Assembly: GCA_003489345.1 (NCBI GenBank) | Contig: DNIT01000215.1 | Location: forward strand, 3,794 to 18,062 | Reading direction: 5' to 3' | Length of the DNA stretch: 14,269 nt | Origin: Pelotomaculum sp. | GTDB taxonomy: Bacteria > Bacillota > Desulfotomaculia > Desulfotomaculales > Pelotomaculaceae | Notes under the pieces: model-generated | The model's input: the letters and a program-made list of their open reading frames with translations, nothing else | Told to the model about the DNA's origin: nothing | Databases searched by the model: none | Shown here: positions 12,750 through 14,269 of the stretch, in pieces | Layout of the letters: each line of letters begins with the position of its first letter | Numbering within the stretch: the first letter of the stretch is position 1 | Made by a program: the position numbers and the translations under genes

Positions 12750-13813
12750 CCAGGCTTTTGATGAAAGGAAACGAAGCTATCGGTGAAGCAGCGGTGCGGG
12801 CAGGCTGCCGCTACTTTTTTGGTTATCCTATAACGCCCCAAAGCGAACTGACCCACTACCTGTCCAGGCGCTTGCCGGAAGTCGGGGGCCTTTACCTGCA
12901 GGCAGAGAGTGAGGTGGCTTCGATCAACATGGTTTACGGCGCCGCCGGCGCAGGCGCGCGGGTGATGACCGCTTCCTCGGGCCCGGGCATCAGCCTGATG
13001 CAGGAAGGTTTGTCTTTTATGGCCGGTGCGGAACTTCCCTGTGTGGTGGTCAACCTGATGCGGGGCGGCCCTGGTTTGGGCAATATAGGTCCTTCTCAGG
13101 CGGATTATGCGCAGGCTACCAAGGGAGGCGGCCACGGAGATTACCACATGATCGTTCTGGCGCCTAATTCTGTACAGGAAATAATGGATCACACCAGAAG
13201 GGCCTTTGACCTTGCCGACCAGTACCGCAACCCGGTGATGGTGATGGCGGATGGAATTATGGCTCAGATGATGGAGCCGGTGGATCTGGAAGAAGATGGT
13301 CAAATTCAGTTGCCGGCCAAACCCTGGGCGGCTACCGGGACGGCTTATCACGAGGGGAGAAACGTGATTAACTCCTGCTTTGTCATTCCGGAAGAAATGG
13401 AAGTTGTAAATTTAAGACTGGAAAAGAAATATCAGCAGATGCGTCAAAGCGAGCAGCTCTGTGACGGTTACCTCCTGGAAGACGCGGAAATCGTCCTGGT
13501 GGCCTTTGGCACAGCCTCCAGGCTTTGCCGCTCGGTTGTGGACAAAGCCAGGCAGCGGGGTATTCCCGCCGGTTTGATCAGGCCTATTACCCTGTGGCCC
13601 TTCCCGTATGATTTTATCGGAGAAATCGCTGGAACCTTTAAGTGTATGCTTGCAGTGGAAATGAACATGGGACAAATGCAGGAGGATGTCCAACTGGCGG
13701 TCAAAGGCCGGATTCCCGTCTACCATTACGGCCGTCTGGGCGGGATGGTACCGGTGGCCAGGGATATCCTGGAGGAAGTTATAAAACTGTACGGCGGGGG
13801 GGCTGAGCGGTGA
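12746..13813 (+). CDS. vorB: 2-oxoacid:ferredoxin oxidoreductase alpha subunit (VorB-like)
   Basis: The pyrimidine-binding alpha subunit of a thiamine-diphosphate enzyme that oxidises a 2-oxoacid plus CoA to acyl-CoA and CO2 and reduces ferredoxin. The 355-residue product starts MTRLLMKGNEAIGEAA and has the family's GYPITPQSE (26-34), LQAESEVASINMVYGAAGAG (51-70), SSGPGISLMQEG (77-88) and MRGGPGLGN (105-113) motifs. Length equals separate VorB/KorA alpha subunits; no gamma domain is fused. The TTG at 12746 is preferred over ATG 12761 because GGAGGAGAGG (12731-12740) precedes it, related proteins have about five residues before MKGNEA, and it overlaps the ferredoxin stop. The substrate (branched-chain oxoacid, 2-oxoglutarate or other) cannot be fixed from sequence; the symbol follows the usual name for this subfamily. 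Confidence 0.9.
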   Translation: MTRLLMKGNEAIGEAAVRAGCRYFFGYPITPQSELTHYLSRRLPEVGGLYLQAESEVASINMVYGAAGAGARVMTASSGPGISLMQEGLSFMAGAELPCVVVNLMRGGPGLGNIGPSQADYAQATKGGGHGDYHMIVLAPNSVQEIMDHTRRAFDLADQYRNPVMVMADGIMAQMMEPVDLEEDGQIQLPAKPWAATGTAYHEGRNVINSCFVIPEEMEVVNLRLEKKYQQMRQSEQLCDGYLLEDAEIVLVAFGTASRLCRSVVDKARQRGIPAGLIRPITLWPFPYDFIGEIAGTFKCMLAVEMNMGQMQEDVQLAVKGRIPVYHYGRLGGMVPVARDILEEVIKLYGGGAER

Positions 13814-14269
13814 AAAAAGTTTTTGCCAGGCCAAAAACATTAAAAGACGTTGCTTATCACTATTGTCCCGGATGTACCCACGGCATTGCCCACCGCCTGA
13901 TCGCGGAAGCGATTGACGAACTCGATATTCAGGGCGCCACTATAGGCATGACTTCAGTGGGATGTTCCGTCTTCACCATGGATTATTTTGATATGGATAT
14001 GGTCCAGGCCGCACACGGGAGAGCTCCCGCGGTTGCTACAGGAATAAAAAGGGTCCTGCCGGACCGGGTCGTCTTTACCTATCAGGGTGATGGAGACCTG
14101 GCGGCAATAGGTACAGGGGAATTTGTGCACGCTGCCGCGCGCGGCGAAAATATTACCGTTATTTTTATCAACAACGCCGTTTATGGTATGACCGGCGGGC
14201 AGATGGCGCCCACCACCCTAATGGGGCAGGTGACGAAAACCACTCCCTTTGGGCGCCAAAAGGAGATTA
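13810..14269 (+). CDS. 2-oxoacid:ferredoxin oxidoreductase beta subunit (partial, cut by window end)
   Basis: The thiamine-diphosphate-binding beta subunit; 153 codons are present and the frame is still open at the window edge. Features seen: YHYCPGCTHGIAHRLIAEAI near the N terminus, SVGCSVF, AHGRAPAVATGIKR, the ThDP/Mg motif beginning GDGDLAAIGTGE and continuing to NNAVYGMTGGQMAPTT. The GTG start at 13810 shares GTGA with the vorB stop (4-base overlap). A gamma subunit gene would be expected just past the window, giving the order delta-alpha-beta-gamma of archaeal-type and anaerobe Vor/Kor operons. Confidence 0.93.
   Translation, partial: MKKVFARPKTLKDVAYHYCPGCTHGIAHRLIAEAIDELDIQGATIGMTSVGCSVFTMDYFDMDMVQAAHGRAPAVATGIKRVLPDRVVFTYQGDGDLAAIGTGEFVHAAARGENITVIFINNAVYGMTGGQMAPTTLMGQVTKTTPFGRQKEI

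Noticed and set aside
12641..13351. 236-codon minus-strand open frame opposite vorB
   Set aside because: His/Arg/Ser-rich product without domain features, fully antisense to a clearly conserved gene. It is a G/C-driven shadow.

Overview
The window reads as chromosome from a spore-forming, anaerobic, low-to-mid GC Firmicute, most likely of the Desulfotomaculum/Pelotomaculum (Peptococcaceae) type. This is inferred from gene content: the argR-recN-spoIVB-spo0A order typical of endospore formers, beside a ferredoxin-dependent 2-oxoacid oxidoreductase operon typical of strict anaerobes. No database search was possible.

Layout. (1) 1-229: non-coding region with one copy of a dispersed repeat, degenerate short repeats and a candidate promoter. 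(2) 230-3814: a tightly packed operon nadK (NAD kinase) - mnmM (ytqB-type tRNA methyltransferase) - argR - recN, with overlapping or nearly touching genes, closed by a hairpin/T-run terminator. (3) 4089-6387: spoIVB (signalling protease of the sigma-K checkpoint) and spo0A (master regulator of sporulation), each with its own terminator. Upstream of spo0A are a very good sigma-H type promoter, a Spo0A-box-like site and a possible vegetative promoter, i.e. the Bacillus two-promoter arrangement. Upstream of spoIVB are a sigma-G-like promoter and a 17-bp palindrome at the expected transcription start. (4) 6480-11500: a patchwork of apparently unrelated accessory genes: a six-TM GGDEF diguanylate cyclase, an Fpg/Nei-like protein lacking the N-terminal proline nucleophile, and a divergent MocR-type regulator / LysE-family exporter pair with operator-like repeats between them. 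(5) 11568-14269: a P-loop ATPase of unknown role, then a ferredoxin (delta), alpha (VorB) and beta (cut by the window end) subunits of a 2-oxoacid:ferredoxin oxidoreductase, the last three translationally coupled.

How the genes fit together. The nadK-recN block is housekeeping (NADP supply, tRNA wobble modification, arginine control, DNA repair). spoIVB and spo0A control entry into and progress through sporulation. The MocR/LysE pair looks like a self-contained amino-acid efflux module. The terminal operon links 2-oxoacid oxidation to ferredoxin reduction. No wholly new multi-gene system is evident. The best leads are the Fpg/Nei-like protein without its canonical catalytic residues, the P-loop ATPase beside the oxidoreductase operon, a dispersed 21-bp (about 31-bp when degenerate) repeat found near both ends of the window in opposite orientation, and operator-like palindromes in three promoter regions.
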